Positions 34,490 through 47,119 of a DNA stretch of 64,000 nt are shown here, one piece after another. This stretch comes from Ptychodera flava (Eukaryota; Hemichordata; Enteropneusta; Ptychoderidae). Made by a program: the position numbers and the translations under genes. A model generated the notes under the pieces. It did not search any database. It saw nothing but the letters and a program-made list of their open reading frames with translations, and was not told the origin of the DNA. The stretch covers positions 18,945,772-19,009,771 of the forward strand of contig NC_091944.1 of the NCBI RefSeq assembly GCF_041260155.1. Reading direction: 5' to 3'. Position 1 is the first letter of the stretch, and the number at the start of each line of letters is the position of its first letter.

Positions 34490-35835
34490 AGCTGACAGCA
34501 CGCCTGTGGTACGAAAGTTTGCCACTAACTCAAAGCGTCAAGCTAAGTACCGAACAGTCTTCAGTACACCCGACTTCATGAAATAGAAACCAAACCTGGG
34601 ATCGAGGCTACGGGGATAGAATAACCGATCACTCTCACTGTGGTCACAGACACACTTCCGATGAATAGCCACATTCTGTAAATATTTACACGCGTGCAGA
34701 GAAATGTTATATATGCAGTTTACATGAGAGGCTAAAGGTTCGCTGACTTGTTTTGTTCTGAAAGATCATGACATCTTCTGAATTCGATGTAATTTGTAAG
34801 TTCTCAGATGTTTGTTTGACGCAGTATTTGATGGGTGTATCTCATTCCACCGAACTTAAATTAGCAAATAGACTAGGCAACAACAAAATCGGATGATATC
34901 ATCTTAAGTGACGTCATATCAAAAGAAATACGTGTACACGTCTCACAAGAATAATAGCCATAACTTTTAACTGTATTTTTGTTTCGTTTTTTTTATTAAA
35001 AAACATTTTCTTATTCCTTTTCCTGTACGTTGGGAAAAGGTGTAATGTCTGTTATACCTTCCCGTTCAGACTGACTGTTCAGCTTTTTGAGCCGCATTAA
35101 TCGATGCTAATGTCAGCATTAAGCATTAATTAATATTATGTGAACCGAATAAAATGTGCAAAGACACTTTTGTGTTCATGCATGCAGGCATCCATTTATA
35201 CATCCATTTATTAAATTCATTCTCCAATGGTTTATTCCTGCATAATGCAGCTTTTCCTCCTAACAGATTCATTCTGGATAAAGAATCGAAACAGCAGCAC
35301 ATATGGAAAAAAATTAAACAAACGTAAAAAGTCACTTGCAACAAAACACCGAGATTACAATGTTTCGGTGAAATGGATACTACCTGACAGCAAATCCAAA
35401 ACCAAAAAGCGTCAAAATTCTGTATTTCCTCTCATACGAGGAATCAGTATGTTTGACTAGGTAATTACATGACAGTTGATAATCTGTTGTATGGAGTGAG
35501 GGTGATCCCACATACATCAGCCATTTGTCAGAACGTTAGCTCATTACACGCTAGAAATATGTATGATAATGTCAACACTACAGGTATGAGCTCCGTTCTA
35601 ATTCACTACACCGTTATTCCGGACTGCTGATCAACCATGAACCACTTGAAGCTACTGTTGTGGTTTTTTTAATGTTGAGAAATTGATTATCAAGCATTTG
35701 TTTGTTTTAAGAACAAGTGCAGTCTGATTAGGTGTCAAGATTTCTTAATTGATTAAGTATCTTTCTAATTGACTAATACACACATATCAAACCCCTCTCA
35801 AAGCTCCATCAGCTATGACGGTTGATTAATCTACG
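34490..35835. other. Non-coding stretch
   Basis: No supported gene. The 77-residue plus-strand frame at 35227-35460 is basic but has no motif, start context or splice signal that I can support. Confidence 0.4.
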
Positions 35836-35840
35836 CATGC

Positions 35841-36186
35841 TCTCTCCAAAAATCATGTTGAATACCAAGTATTCAACTTGTCAACAGAACCTTAGATATT
35901 GTTGTAATGTTCAGTATTTTCGTTGACAGTTTACTTTAAGTACGGACTAGAATCAATTTGTCAACAATAAGATTACGCTGGGAGAAGCAGAAGATAATCA
36001 AATCGTTTTCTTGAACAAAAATAATGAAAAACATTACCAGAATTTACAGAAATTGTACCTTCAGTAGTGCTGGTCGTCATTCAGTCATTGTAGTCTTGTC
36101 ACTAAATATAGCATAGAGTGCGGTACATACCTAAAGCCTCTATTGCCAAGTTGAATACTTGGTATTTGACATGATTTTGGGAGAGA
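35841..36186. mobile_element. MITE, 346 bp, with 40-bp terminal inverted repeats
   Basis: The left arm 35841-35880 and right arm 36147-36186 match as inverted repeats with about three mismatches in 40. The shared core is AATACCAAGTATTCAACTTG, itself partly palindromic. The interior is non-coding. Confidence 0.85.
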
Positions 36187-36189
36187 ACA

Positions 36190-37205
36190 GGTACCTGTAT
36201 CTTGAAAATTCTGACAAGCATTGTCGGTCCTACGCCTCTGTCATCTCCTGCAATTTGGGGTCAAATTCCTCCACATGATTATTTCTACAGTTTCCATCGA
36301 AATAATTTAAAGGAAGCAAAGGACCAGTTTCACCAATCTTGCAAATGTAATTTCCAAAGGTATTGTTAGGAATGTAGGGCAAGTGATTATTTTTGCATAT
36401 TAATGATATAACTGTGACGTCATCAGGAATCACTCTCTAGAGAGGCGCGCCTCAAGCAGTGAGTTGAATTACTATGAGGTAGCTAGCTGTCAGTGAACAA
36501 TGGTGTAGTCTTTGTAACGGAGGAGGAAATTGTGTAAAGGAGTCAAAATTTACAGTAGGTTGAGGGTGCCTAGCAACTTTCAGAACCGCCAGGACTTTTG
36601 ACAGAGAGTTTCTATGCAATCACTGCCACAGCAAAAATTCTCCACCAAGATCAAACAAGATTAACAGAGAGCTATACATCCCAACCGGCGTAAGCACAAA
36701 AGTTTCCTTTTGCTGGCCAGACGTTACGTATTCAACCTTCGCCCCGGGGAAACAAGGGCTTGAAAACACGCCGGCGATGCCCTGAGGCCAGGGCAACGTG
36801 TTGCCAAAGCTATGAGCGACTTTTGTTGCAATCGCCTGGGGCAAATACTTCAAAGTTCTGACTGCATAACCGACATTATTTGCCAGACTCAAATGTTAAT
36901 TACAGTGACATTCTGTTCGTTCAATCTATGTCTGCAAGCATACTTTGGTGATGGCGGTTGTGTGCTTTTACTGGGGAATATAACAGCAGGGGCCTGGGTC
37001 GTCATATACCGGGCTAATCTTTGGAAAAATTAATTCTTGGCACGGTCGCAATACTGCACGTAAATCAATTTGAGCTTACTCCTCCTTAATAACGACGAAG
37101 TTATTCGATATTAAATATTTGGATGCGGTATTTATCATAACTTACCATAATTCACATTTATCATTAATCATAATATAGAATTTGCAATACGATTGGGCAT
37201 TGAAT
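36190..37205. other. Non-coding stretch with a dispersed TGACGTCA/ATGCAAAAATAA motif
   Basis: No gene is supported. At 36390-36425 the inverse of ATTAATATGCAAAAATAA lies next to a TGACGTCA; the same pairing occurs at 19805-19870, so this is probably a dispersed repeat piece. Confidence 0.35.
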
Positions 37206-37212
37206 TTCGTAG

Positions 37213-37288
37213 TATAGAATCCTATACGTCCGCTTGCTTCCGTACCTCCGACCGAGGTACGGAGGCAAGCGGACGTATAGGATTCTAG
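37213..37288. repeat. Near-perfect palindrome with ~36-bp arms
   Basis: TAGAATCCTATACGTCCGCT on the left is inverted on the right, as is the inner CCGTACCTC / GAGGTACGG. One base differs between arms and the loop is about 4 bases. Confidence 0.9.
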
Positions 37289-37289
37289 G

Positions 37290-38340
37290 CTATGAATTTC
37301 GCAACTCTCTGTGTTGCATTTCGTTAACACAATTACACTCATCAATGCTCCTTTATCGCAATATGGTTACTTCCTGGCATTATAGATAATATACCAAAGT
37401 GCGGCAGGATTATCTTATATTAAGCTTGGTTCGTTTTTAAGGAGAAGCGAGATTGCCGGCCTCAATGTTTTTGGAATTTTAAGATGTACTTGAGTCGTAG
37501 CGGTAGCCTTTAAAAGTTTCTGATCTTTTTATCACTTGATGACCTTGCCGCGTGACGGCATACCGTGATAATTTATCTAATATGTGCCTGTCTGTTATGC
37601 TGCGTTTGATTGCAAGAAAGGGTCACAATTCATGGTCGAGAGGTCATGTCTGAGATCATGCCTGCGCTAAGTTGGGCAAGGATGTGGAGAACTATTGGGG
37701 AACCTTTCCGTACAAGGGGATCGAATGCCCGACAGGTAAGGTTTTGTAAGAAATGACCACGCTTGGAGCTATAATTGTCCTATTACCAATAATAGGGTCA
37801 TTTGTACTTTGTTTCGTGTACATGTCACCAATTAACCACGTTCCTGGTGTAGGTGGTTGATATCGCAAAAGCGGATTTTGACATTACATGTCAAAGAAAG
37901 GGAAACAAGTTCAATGCCTTGCCATACTTTCATATTGATACTATTACATTGTAACAACATGACCTGACTTGCTTTCCGTTGACACCGTATACTGCTACCC
38001 TTAACACCCGGCACCCCGCTCGTCAAAACTTTTCGAAGAGGTTTAGGTATTCAAACTGCCATATGAACTTTAAACAACCTCTTTAGGTACGGGACAACGA
38101 GCAATATTGCAAGAGTGAGAAAAATATCATTCTAATGCAAAAGCAAGCTACGCCTCATCCCGGTAAATTATGTTTCCATCCCGTCATGTTTGTTTATGTA
38201 AAAAGGGAGAACAACAACAAAACAAAAACCAAATACATAACGAAAAATAAACTTTCCATCAAAATATTGTTCTCGTACTATAAAATTATTTCGGCGAAGA
38301 AATACTCTACTTAAAACTCACATATATATGTCAATAAATG
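37290..38340. other. Non-coding stretch
   Basis: No supported gene, RNA or repeat. Confidence 0.4.
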
Positions 38341-38351
38341 TTACCTTATGT

Positions 38352-39047
38352 CACAGAGTAACATACACAGAGTGGCAACACTTGCATGCCTTTTGTTCCA
38401 TGGTCGTCTCGGTAGACTATTGGCTTTTCATATTAAAATGAGCTTCAAAGGTGTTAAACTTTTTGGAAGCTTTGTTTGTGGTTGATAATTACACGAGATT
38501 ATGCGAAACATACGACGAGATGGCATCATACTGCCAGTCGCGTAGCAACCATAGTTACTTTGTGAGCTCTCAGGCCAGAAACACTGCTTCACGCCAATCA
38601 AACATAACACGCCAGCAGTTTCATAAACATGTCCTTTCTTGACGCACGTGTAAAAGACGGTATGACTGACCGTAAACCATTGAGTAAAACCAGACAGTAT
38701 CGATAAAAGACTTTCAAATTTGGTTCAAACACACTCATTATATATTCATAAAATATGAGAGGAATTTTTAAAACGGTAAAACCCACTTTCCTGAAGCTCA
38801 AAACATTCCCGTTTTTGCAAGCAGATCAATTCCGATCAGCACCACACGACAACAACAACACAAACTTTGTCGAACATACTTTCGCTTAACAATTGGTGAA
38901 AATCCGAAAATTACCGAAGGGGCATGGTCGGCACTCTTCGGAAAAGAGAGCCAAGAGCTTCGTGAGGCGAGGCAAACATGGATTGCTTACGTAACCGCTT
39001 CACGCCTTAAACAATAGGTGTTGCCACTCTGTGTATGTTACTCTGTG
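38352..39047. mobile_element. 0.7-kb inverted-repeat element, copy 2
   Basis: The left end CACAGAGTAACATACACAGA at 38352 is inverted at the right end, finishing ATGTTACTCTGTG at 39047. A perfect 7-bp target duplication, CTTATGT, lies at 38345-38351 and 39048-39054. The interior matches copy 1 along its length. The two copies are separated by about 6 kb and each has its own inverted repeats, so they are independent insertions. Confidence 0.88.
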
Positions 39048-39097
39048 CTTATGTCTACTGTGAAATAGTTTGCGTACTAGCACACACACATAATTAC

Positions 39098-39210
39098 ATG
39101 TATGTATGTATGTATGTATGTATGTATGTATGTATGTATGTATGTATGTATGTATGTATGTATGTATGTATGTATGTATGTATGTATGTATGTATGTATG
39201 TATGTATGTA
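39098..39210. repeat. (ATGT)n microsatellite
   Basis: About 28 uninterrupted ATGT/TGTA units. It encodes meaningless YVCM and HTYI strings on the two strands. Confidence 0.97.
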
Positions 39211-39214
39211 CGCA

Positions 39215-42200
39215 TACTTATATGTATAATGTACGTATATATGGTGTATAGATAAATGTATAATGTACGTATGAATGCATGCGTGTATGTATGTAGAAGT
39301 TCTGCAAACGGGTAGACTTATGTACGCGTGTTGTTAACGTATATTTGCGACATAACATAAATGTTCAGTCGAACATTTTAAACATTTAAATATAGGACTG
39401 CTATGTTAATACATAGAGAAGAGGGAGATCATATGAACTATCAACTATACCCAATTGAGCGATTACTGGGAAGTAAACAAGAAGTTTGACATAATATGAC
39501 CCATATTGTTTATCCAATCATGTACTTGTAAATATAATTATTTCACAAACTATGAGCGGGTCTCCCTAGGTCACTTAGAATAATACCCAATATGTTTGCT
39601 GCCCAAGGGGGATAAACGAAATGTGATGTAGCATTGTCGAAATGAGTCAAACGGAAAATATTCGCGGTTATAGAATGCGCAATTGTTCACAGAGAAGATC
39701 AAAAGTTTAAATAGTTTCTCGATTTCCGGAAATCCGTTTTCATCAGTGACTACACGCACAGATTTTGTAAAATGGGTCGAAGAAAGGTACTAAATATTTT
39801 ATTTTATTTCTCGGACGTGACATATAAACCAGCGCATACACATACAATTTTATCATAAGTGCTAGATTACTAAGTAGTGACGATATTAAATTACTAGGTT
39901 AAGCTGTCTCCAAAACTTCGAGTCTGAACTAATTTACGAGACCTTGTGCTGAGGGGAACAGTTTTGGTATGCCCATAATAACCATGTATCGTCTCCGTAT
40001 GGTTTGATCATGTCGTTGTGTTGGGTCACGATATACAGTGTATAAATGTCACATAAATTATCATAATTATGATTATGTATACTGACTTTCATTTGTCGTT
40101 TATGAAAAATATACCACTGCCTTAGAATAAACTACTCATGGCAAATATTGATGCATATTAATATTGCAGCAACATTTTTGATAATCGCGATTACACATAC
40201 ATATGTATTCCCACGCATATAATTTGTTGGTTATATTTAATCATTTGTACATGTATATGGTACACTCGATATGATGTGCGATTGTTTTATATAGGATACA
40301 TAACGCGACCAGCATGAAAGGGGAAGCTTATAGAATGCCGCCATTGTTGGCGCAGAAATCTTATCATGTGATAGTGCCATCACGTTACCATAGTGATATG
40401 TTCAAATGAACCGCTGATAATAAACGTTACAATTTACATAAGCTTGAGAAGTATGTGGAAAATGTTCGGAGCAAATGTTCGGAAAAATAATTGGATGAGC
40501 TTGTCAAATTGGCAATATAACTGTATGACCGAACACTGACATGAGGACTCAAAGCAACTTATTTGAATTAATTGAAACATTTCATTTTGACAATAGCGTT
40601 TCATGCAATGCTGCATGTATACGGACTCGTCTCGGCAGGGGGGGGGGGGAGGTATTGGTGGCAACAACCTTTCCTCCTAAAACGAAAACTGTCGCTATAT
40701 TCTATGACAGCTGCTACGGTGACTGCTATACAAGTGCAAGGGGTTTTATTATAAGGTTATCTTAAGGGCGAAGCACAACGTCATGAATAAGATACGCTTG
40801 TATACTTGTAACTGTATCACCGAACAAACTGCACACCCGCTCCCTGTAACTCTGCTACAGCAACTGCCAGGTATATGTATCGCTGCCATATCAACCAAAC
40901 ATGATCCACTCGTATCATATTTTCCTTTTAAGAATTATCATAAGCAAATCCATAGACTCATATTTCACTACATGAAACTATTCACAAATATTGTTGCACG
41001 AGAGAGCAAAACAAAGATTGATACAAGCATCACAAATGAGCATAAAGAAAAGTGACATCTGTTTGACTGACTCAATTTGATGGGCGGGGACCGGCAGGTG
41101 GAATGAGGTCAAGGGTCAAATATCACGCATTGTCATACACGTCGAATATGATCGATCGTACATGTACGTGGCTTGATATTACTGAAGCCATAGCGAATGG
41201 AAAACTATATGGTGTCTCTCCTTTTCACAGAAAACAGAATATGGGAAGTGGTTGTTGTAACGCTTCTGACAACGGCTAAGCTCGTTTCTGAACTAAATTA
41301 TTATTATCATCTCTTCTTGTCGGGCTTTTCTTGTTAGTCATTGCTACAGGCCTACCAGGTCAGGAGTGACAATGATATCAATTTACAATTCTTCTGCAAC
41401 ACGAACGAAGTCGCTTAAATATTCTTTGCGAGGCTTATTGAGGTATTATGTCCGCATTGAAATTCCGACGCGCCCAGACAGTTATTCGAGCAAGCTTGGA
41501 CAGGAAACGACATCTAAATTTGAAAATGTTTGACTGTAAAGTGACGAAGGATGGCTTTAGACGGCATTTTCACCAAACTGCGTCTATTTCCTACGCTCCT
41601 GACACTTTTGCAAACTTGTTGATGTGTTCTGGGGGCGTGTTAATAGCAATTAAGCAGATTTGACGTACCAAATAGCTTCCCGGTCAAAGTGCAAATCAGC
41701 GAATGGAGGCCTTTCTTTTGAAAGAGCTTTGTATATTTTAACCGAAGACACGGAGCAGTAGACCTGTATGAGGTGTATATTTGTGTATGCTAATTCTCAC
41801 GCGCACGGGACAAAGAAAAAAAAAACACATTAAACATTATGGATCGGAGATCTGCGCTGTTTGGATTAAAATATCTACACATTGAGAGGCCCAGACTTCA
41901 AGTTGCTTGTGCCATGCGCAGAATATGAAGAAAATGTTTCGTTTCTACTTACTGTGAGCGAGGGGTACCGTCGATGTCCCGGGTCGACTACGAGTGACAA
42001 TGACTTGTGTAGTTATTTTTTTCTGCCAAGGTGATGGGCGCACTCTTCTGTGTTCAACCTGCAACACAGAGGTTTGTTAGTATGTAAAACGAAACTAAAA
42101 CAACAACCCATTGTTGAATTCGCCATGCATCGGTATTGAGAGCAATCTTGCATCACGTATTTGGCCTCAAGAAAACAAGACAAGGGTAACAGTGTTTCTG

Positions 42201-43555
42201 TACGGTGCAGTGGAACTGTACAGGTTGCATTGGCTATGGTGATCATAAAATAAGAGTTCTGCTTGCCAGGACAAATAAGCTGAGATTTTTCCAGGCCCCA
42301 CACCTTCAGAAAATGCCAGAAAACCTGAATAATTTTCAGTACGGTACCTTCTCTGAGTTTCTCCACATAAGTTACAAGACGCCCGGGGATGGAGGTCCGG
42401 GGTCCGAGTCTACTAATCTTGGCGCATCGTACTAGTGCGGTGCTCGGGACCGAGCGAACTGCCTAGGATGGCCTGCATTCGACTTCGTATGGCATTGCCC
42501 AAATATGGTTGTCACGCGAGGAACGCTGATATCTAAAGAATGCACGCCGCACCGAAGGCTGAATCTGCTCTGTCTCTTTTTGTACACTTTTAATTGAACG
42601 GTTGCATTATAGTAGAAACTTTACCCGAAATTATGTATTATGCGTGGTGCGACCTGGTGACCCCAAAGGCGACAAAATACTCCGAGACGAGGTGAATGTT
42701 GTCAACTGTGTGGGGAACTAAGGATGTATGTAGACAAGCCAGCAACGTGAGCCGTATAACCCACTGTGAACTTAAAATAACACTCTTGGTTTGTATTTAG
42801 TAGTTTTGGCAGTCGTTTGTCGCCTTCCAATTTTAAACGTAAGAACTTACGAATCGTGTATAATAATTGGATAACATGATATTGTTTCCAAGCAATCAGT
42901 GACCTGATACGATAGCTAAAATATTCTGCCAAACACAGAGACAGAATATTTGGACAAGAGACGTGCCGAGCCGAAAGGTTTATAGATTGGATGGTTGGAT
43001 TCTATCACGATGGCATGGCAGTAACTTATAACAGAACGCCGTTGAGAATGCAAGGGCTTGAATATTTTCTCTCCCAAAGAGAAAACTTTTTTCTCTCAGC
43101 TGAATAGAATCACTTCTGTAATTCAGATCGGTCAGCAATTTGGTTGGAATGTACTTTTTCAATTGTTCTACGATCTCGCATTTATGCCATGTCAAATTAT
43201 TGAGCATCCGCTGCGTAAAGGAAGGAATAGATAGAAAGGTTATTGACCTAAGTATCCATGACAACATGAGGAGCGTGCGCGTCATGATATCACGTAAAGG
43301 TTTACATGGGAACGCTTGTTTTGATTATGCTTTGATAAACGCACTCTTTAAGTGTCGTCCTTATCCGCAAGTACAAGAAACATATGTCTAAAATACTCTA
43401 ATCCACTTTAAAGCAATCACGCAAACTGTTGCGTCAATGATCTACCATTGTTTTCGCCTGCCTTGAATTTAAATCGAGTAAATGAAGTTCATGAAAGGCT
43501 AAACTGATAGGTATTGCCATTTCTACATCACAACAATGGCGGTAATTTAATTCGA
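39215..43555. other. Long non-coding stretch
   Basis: More than 4 kb in which no frame has a recognisable domain or a supportable splice pair. The longest frames (for example 42013-42366 and 42980-43285 on the minus strand) have no motifs and atypical contexts. A G run lies near 40638-40649. Unrecognised exons of a fast-evolving gene cannot be excluded. Confidence 0.35.
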
Positions 43556-43558
43556 AGG

Positions 43559-43559
<1 letters not shown>

Positions 43560-43645
<86 letters not shown>
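43560..43645. repeat. (TC)n microsatellite
   Basis: About 43 uninterrupted TC units. Confidence 0.97.
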
Positions 43646-43647
<2 letters not shown>

Positions 43648-43649
43648 AT

Positions 43650-45245
43650 ATAAACTGCTATGGGAATCAAACGCTACCATGCTCCCAAATAAAGAATTTG
43701 GAACCACTATGAGTTTTCTCTTTCATTATTTTATTGCCAGGATTTCATAAATCTGGGTTGAGTTGGCTCGGGCTTCGGCGTAAAAATCACCGTCATTATG
43801 TCGAGGTATTTAATGACAACATATACCGTACCAAATTGCAAAAATTATGAAACATTAATTAGACATTCACCTGCGTATAGAGCCAGTCTCGAATGTGGAA
43901 GAAGGAAAGTAATTAGAAGTAGACGAATTACGTTAACCACTGGAAAGTTGCACAATACTAATTTCAGACTCGATGTGATTGAGAAGTCGAGATGTATTTC
44001 TGTTTGCTCAAATTAATTTCTTTGACTCTGAGAAGTTGATTCTATCAAGATTTCCACTCCACGCTGCTCTTCTGAAACCAATGATAACCCAACCATTACT
44101 CGACCTCCAGGCTCTGCCGTAAAGTGGTCTTGCGCTTTACGACGATGTTAGTGATGCCTGGAGTTGTCACGAGTAAAGTGTCGCGTGACCCCTATGTATC
44201 ATGATATCAGAGGCAACATTTTTAAGAGTTGGGATGCCTACGTATACAGACGGCACGTCCATCAACGGCAGGCAGCCTTAATCTAGAATACCACTGAGCC
44301 AGGGCGTTTTCAATTCGCACGAGGAATATTCAACGACAACTGGTCATTTTTAGCTTGTCGTCAATCGTTTATTACCGAAAGAGTGCTCGACTACGACCTA
44401 ATTCATACGTGACAGTGTCATCGCAAAACATATTACGTGTGCCGTTCATGAGGTAAATTTACGACAAATTTCGTCGTCTTCCCGACATGCATTTTTCTAA
44501 TGACATATTTTTCATCAGTTGAGGTATGTAGCTTTTCCGACTAAACGTGACTTTAATTTCAGAGTTTGTGGAATGATTTAAATCGGACTAGAAATGGCGC
44601 CACCAACATTATGTTCATCATCTAAGGCATGATGATAACAAAAAGTTATCCGACAACAAGCAATGCAATATTCTGTTTCAGAAGCAATATTGTAGTTACT
44701 GTAAGAATTAATAAAATTCAAAAGAATTGCAAAATAATGGTTAGTAAAAGAAAATAGGCATAAGGGCCGCAAAGGGATGATAACTGTGTCCTGTTAACTA
44801 CTTAAAGTTTCATCCCGAGGGAATGGCCCTCTCGCATGCGCAGACAAACATATGCAAAGCCATTGGTTCCGTTGTTGCGCCAAGCAGAGAAATACGCCGG
44901 GGTACTTCTTGGTTGAGCGAACTCGTCGCCATACAATCATGCCGGAAAATGCCGAGAGAGTTTGACCGGTTAAGAAGGGCTTGACTACGCAGTTTCTGCG
45001 TAGTGAAGCTTCATTACGTATTCATGGTGACCCCTGGCCAGCTGTCAATAACTTTGGGGGCTTTTGTCTTTTGGCCTGCTTTGCATATGCGTCGTTGGAC
45101 ACGACCTGCCAATCACCCAGGTAGTCAATTAAACTATTAGTTGACTGTTTACCGACCCAATTAACACTATCTAGCAGTATCAGTCATATTTTAATCGCGT
45201 GGCCCGGTGGGCACAACGTAGGAACGCGTGTATTTCTATGTGTAC
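43650..45245. other. Non-coding stretch
   Basis: No supported gene. It contains a 26-bp word at 44946-44971 that recurs inverted at about 47866-47891, and a small hairpin, ACTACGCAG..CTGCGTAGT, near 44988-45008. Confidence 0.4.
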
Positions 45246-45250
45246 GTTTC

Positions 45251-45275
45251 ACCACCGTCCCGGAGGGACGGTGGT
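45251..45275. repeat. Hairpin 1 of a covarying trio
   Basis: ACCACCGTCCC, loop GGA, GGGACGGTGGT: an 11-bp perfect stem. Confidence 0.9.
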
Positions 45276-45446
45276 TTCACTTATGGTGTTGTTTGTACCA
45301 TGGAGGTAGGAATGTTTGTACCATCGTGCGTTTGAAGTAAGCTTACTTGTTTCACCTACAGCATTACCTTCAAGGTGACAGGCTTACTATTAATGTTCAG
45401 TATCATTGCATCGAGTTCTGCCCACGGTGAAAACCACCTGTTTTGC

Positions 45447-45474
45447 CACGGTCCCTCTGTGGAGGGACCGTGGT
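45447..45474. repeat. Hairpin 2 of a covarying trio
   Basis: CCACGGTCCCTC, loop TGTG, GAGGGACCGTGG: a 12-bp perfect stem. It differs from hairpin 1 in the stem but keeps pairing. Confidence 0.9.
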
Positions 45475-45582
45475 TTTGCCTACTAATTACTGCCCGTCGC
45501 TGCCCGTCCTGAATGTAGCCTATCTATAGCTACAGTAATCAGTCAATATATAATACCCCGCGCCTTATAATTTTTATATAAA

Positions 45583-45613
45583 CCACAGTCTCTCTATCCA
45601 CGAGGGACTGTGT
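45583..45613. repeat. Hairpin 3 of a covarying trio
   Basis: CCACAGTCTCTC, a 7-base loop, then GAGGGACTGTG: 11 pairs including one T-G wobble. The stem base that is C in hairpin 1 and G in hairpin 2 is A here, with its partner changed to match. Confidence 0.8.
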
Positions 45614-45853
45614 ATAAACTTATAAAATCATAGTCCGTGCCGTAAAATTGTTGACTTTCGATGCGATATACAGGTTGATCGTTGAATCGCACCGGCGCAT
45701 CCATATTTACTTGCCCCATAAGCTTACTACTCTGTAAAGGGTGGGTAGATGGAATTCCTGGGCCAAAAATGAACACCGGGGCGAAACTTTTTGTGAACCC
45801 ATGTGAAAACATAAATCATTTATCAGTTTTGATATATACTCCTAAATTGTAAG

Positions 45854-45888
45854 TTTGATCATGGAGGTACCTCCATGGTTTGATCAAA
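45854..45888. repeat. Short palindrome
   Basis: TTTGATCATGGAGGT is followed directly by its near-inverse ACCTCCATGGTTTGATCAAA, giving ~15-bp arms without a loop. Confidence 0.8.
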
Positions 45889-46189
45889 ATCGAGACCACA
45901 TTCAAGGGCTATGCAGACTGTCTCATGTACGAACACACAGTGACAAGAAGGCGGCAAACACCTACTTACCAAGCACATCGAATCGGCGAAAAGAAGCATA
46001 AAAAAGCTATAGGCTCATCGCCAAAACAAACGCGCCAAGCGCTAACAAAAAACCCATACCAAGCGGTCCTTTTCAGGGCCACCAAATACTCCAAAAGAGA
46101 ACTACCAAAAAAAACCCCCATAAAATGACATAGAACACACAAACACTTAAAAGAAATAACAAAAATCGTACACATAAAAATAACGTGAC

Positions 46190-47110
46190 AGAAAAAATGG
46201 CCGTGGAAATAAATCAGCTATTTCCAAAGAAAAGCCGACAACAACATGAAATTCAACAACAACCTATCATCGCTCAAACTATGAAACTCCGAAAAATAGT
46301 ACTAGGCAAAGGCCTTAAAATTAATTCGGACGCCAACAAAACCAAACAGAATAAAACCACCTCAGGATTTCAACAAATAAAGTCGTAAAATGTGACTACG
46401 CTACATCGTGAGACACAAACAATCGCAACAACACAAATTCAAAGAAAAGTCAAATTGGGCTCCACAAACAACAAACACCAAAAACTTGAAAGCTATCTGA
46501 AGCTGCTAAACTCGCACTTCTAGAGATACCCTTTCAAACAAGGAAACAAAACATGTCGCGTGCTAAAAGAATCGCGATAAACCAGCTTGCAAACAATAGA
46601 CAAATTTCGGGGAAAAAAAAACCCTCGACAAGGGTCGGGTTTTCGTCATTGTCAACACAAACGATTACGTACTCGAATGCGAAAGGCAATTACGCAACAC
46701 TCAGTATTATACACAACAAGCCAGAACAAACAGTAAACAAAGTAAACGAACTATGAATCAAAATGTACGAGAACAAGCACATCAACCAGGATACTTGTGA
46801 GTATCTTGATCCAATACACATAAAATCCGTACCCCCAGTGGTACTTATTGCCTAAAAATTCACAAACCTCCGCAAAAATCTAAAAGACACACCAGTCAAA
46901 ACAAAATTTACCGAAGTAAAGAAACATAGAACAAACAAACCGAACCACCAAACGGACTCACAACGTGACCAAAAATTAATATACTTGCCTCGCTAATCGA
47001 AAGCAAGACCACTAAAATGCATTAAAATAATTTTCACAAACACAAACTAAGGAAAGAATCTACACCGCGACTGATGAGAAACCACACCCGGGTTTCGAAA
47101 CGCAGCGTCA
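46190..47110 (+). mobile_element. Penelope-like retroelement fragment, eroded
   Basis: The plus strand keeps stretches typical of Penelope-like proteins. At about 46640-46710 one frame reads NTNDYVLECERQLRNTQYY, the conserved segment before the reverse-transcriptase core. Further on lies KIHKPP, the fingers motif, and upstream pieces such as LGKGLK also fit the family. The copy is broken by several lesions and truncated. No GIY-YIG endonuclease domain was recognised. A hammerhead-ribozyme-like motif follows at 47071, as is known for the terminal repeats of this family. The exact ends are uncertain. Confidence 0.65.
47071..47109 (+). ncRNA. Hammerhead-ribozyme-like motif
   Basis: The core box CTGATGA (47071-47077) is followed by a 6-bp stem II, GAAACC/GGTTTC (47078-47083 with 47091-47096), then GAAA (47097-47100). 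A very short stem III follows, ACGC/GCGT around a single A, with the cleavage-site triplet GTC ending at 47109. The order and spacing are those of a type I hammerhead with minimal stem III, the form associated with Penelope-like elements. Stem I does not pair well here, so the copy is probably inactive. Confidence 0.6.
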
Positions 47111-47119
47111 AAGGGCGAC

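Noticed and set aside
36620-36892. 90-residue minus-strand ORF
   Set aside because: No recognisable domain or splice pair; it overlaps an equally open plus-strand frame.
31606-39047. The two 0.7-kb repeats as LTRs of one retroelement
   Set aside because: They are in direct orientation and about 6 kb apart, but each has its own terminal inverted repeats and its own short flanking duplication, and no retroelement genes lie between them.
39000-39229. ORFs of YVCM and HTYI repeats
   Set aside because: Translation of the (ATGT)n tract.
45880-46756. Three plus-strand ORFs as host genes
   Set aside because: They overlap the Penelope-like fragment, and their Lys/Gln/Asn/Thr richness reflects its A/C-rich coding strand. 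Much of the read-out is out of frame with the family motifs.
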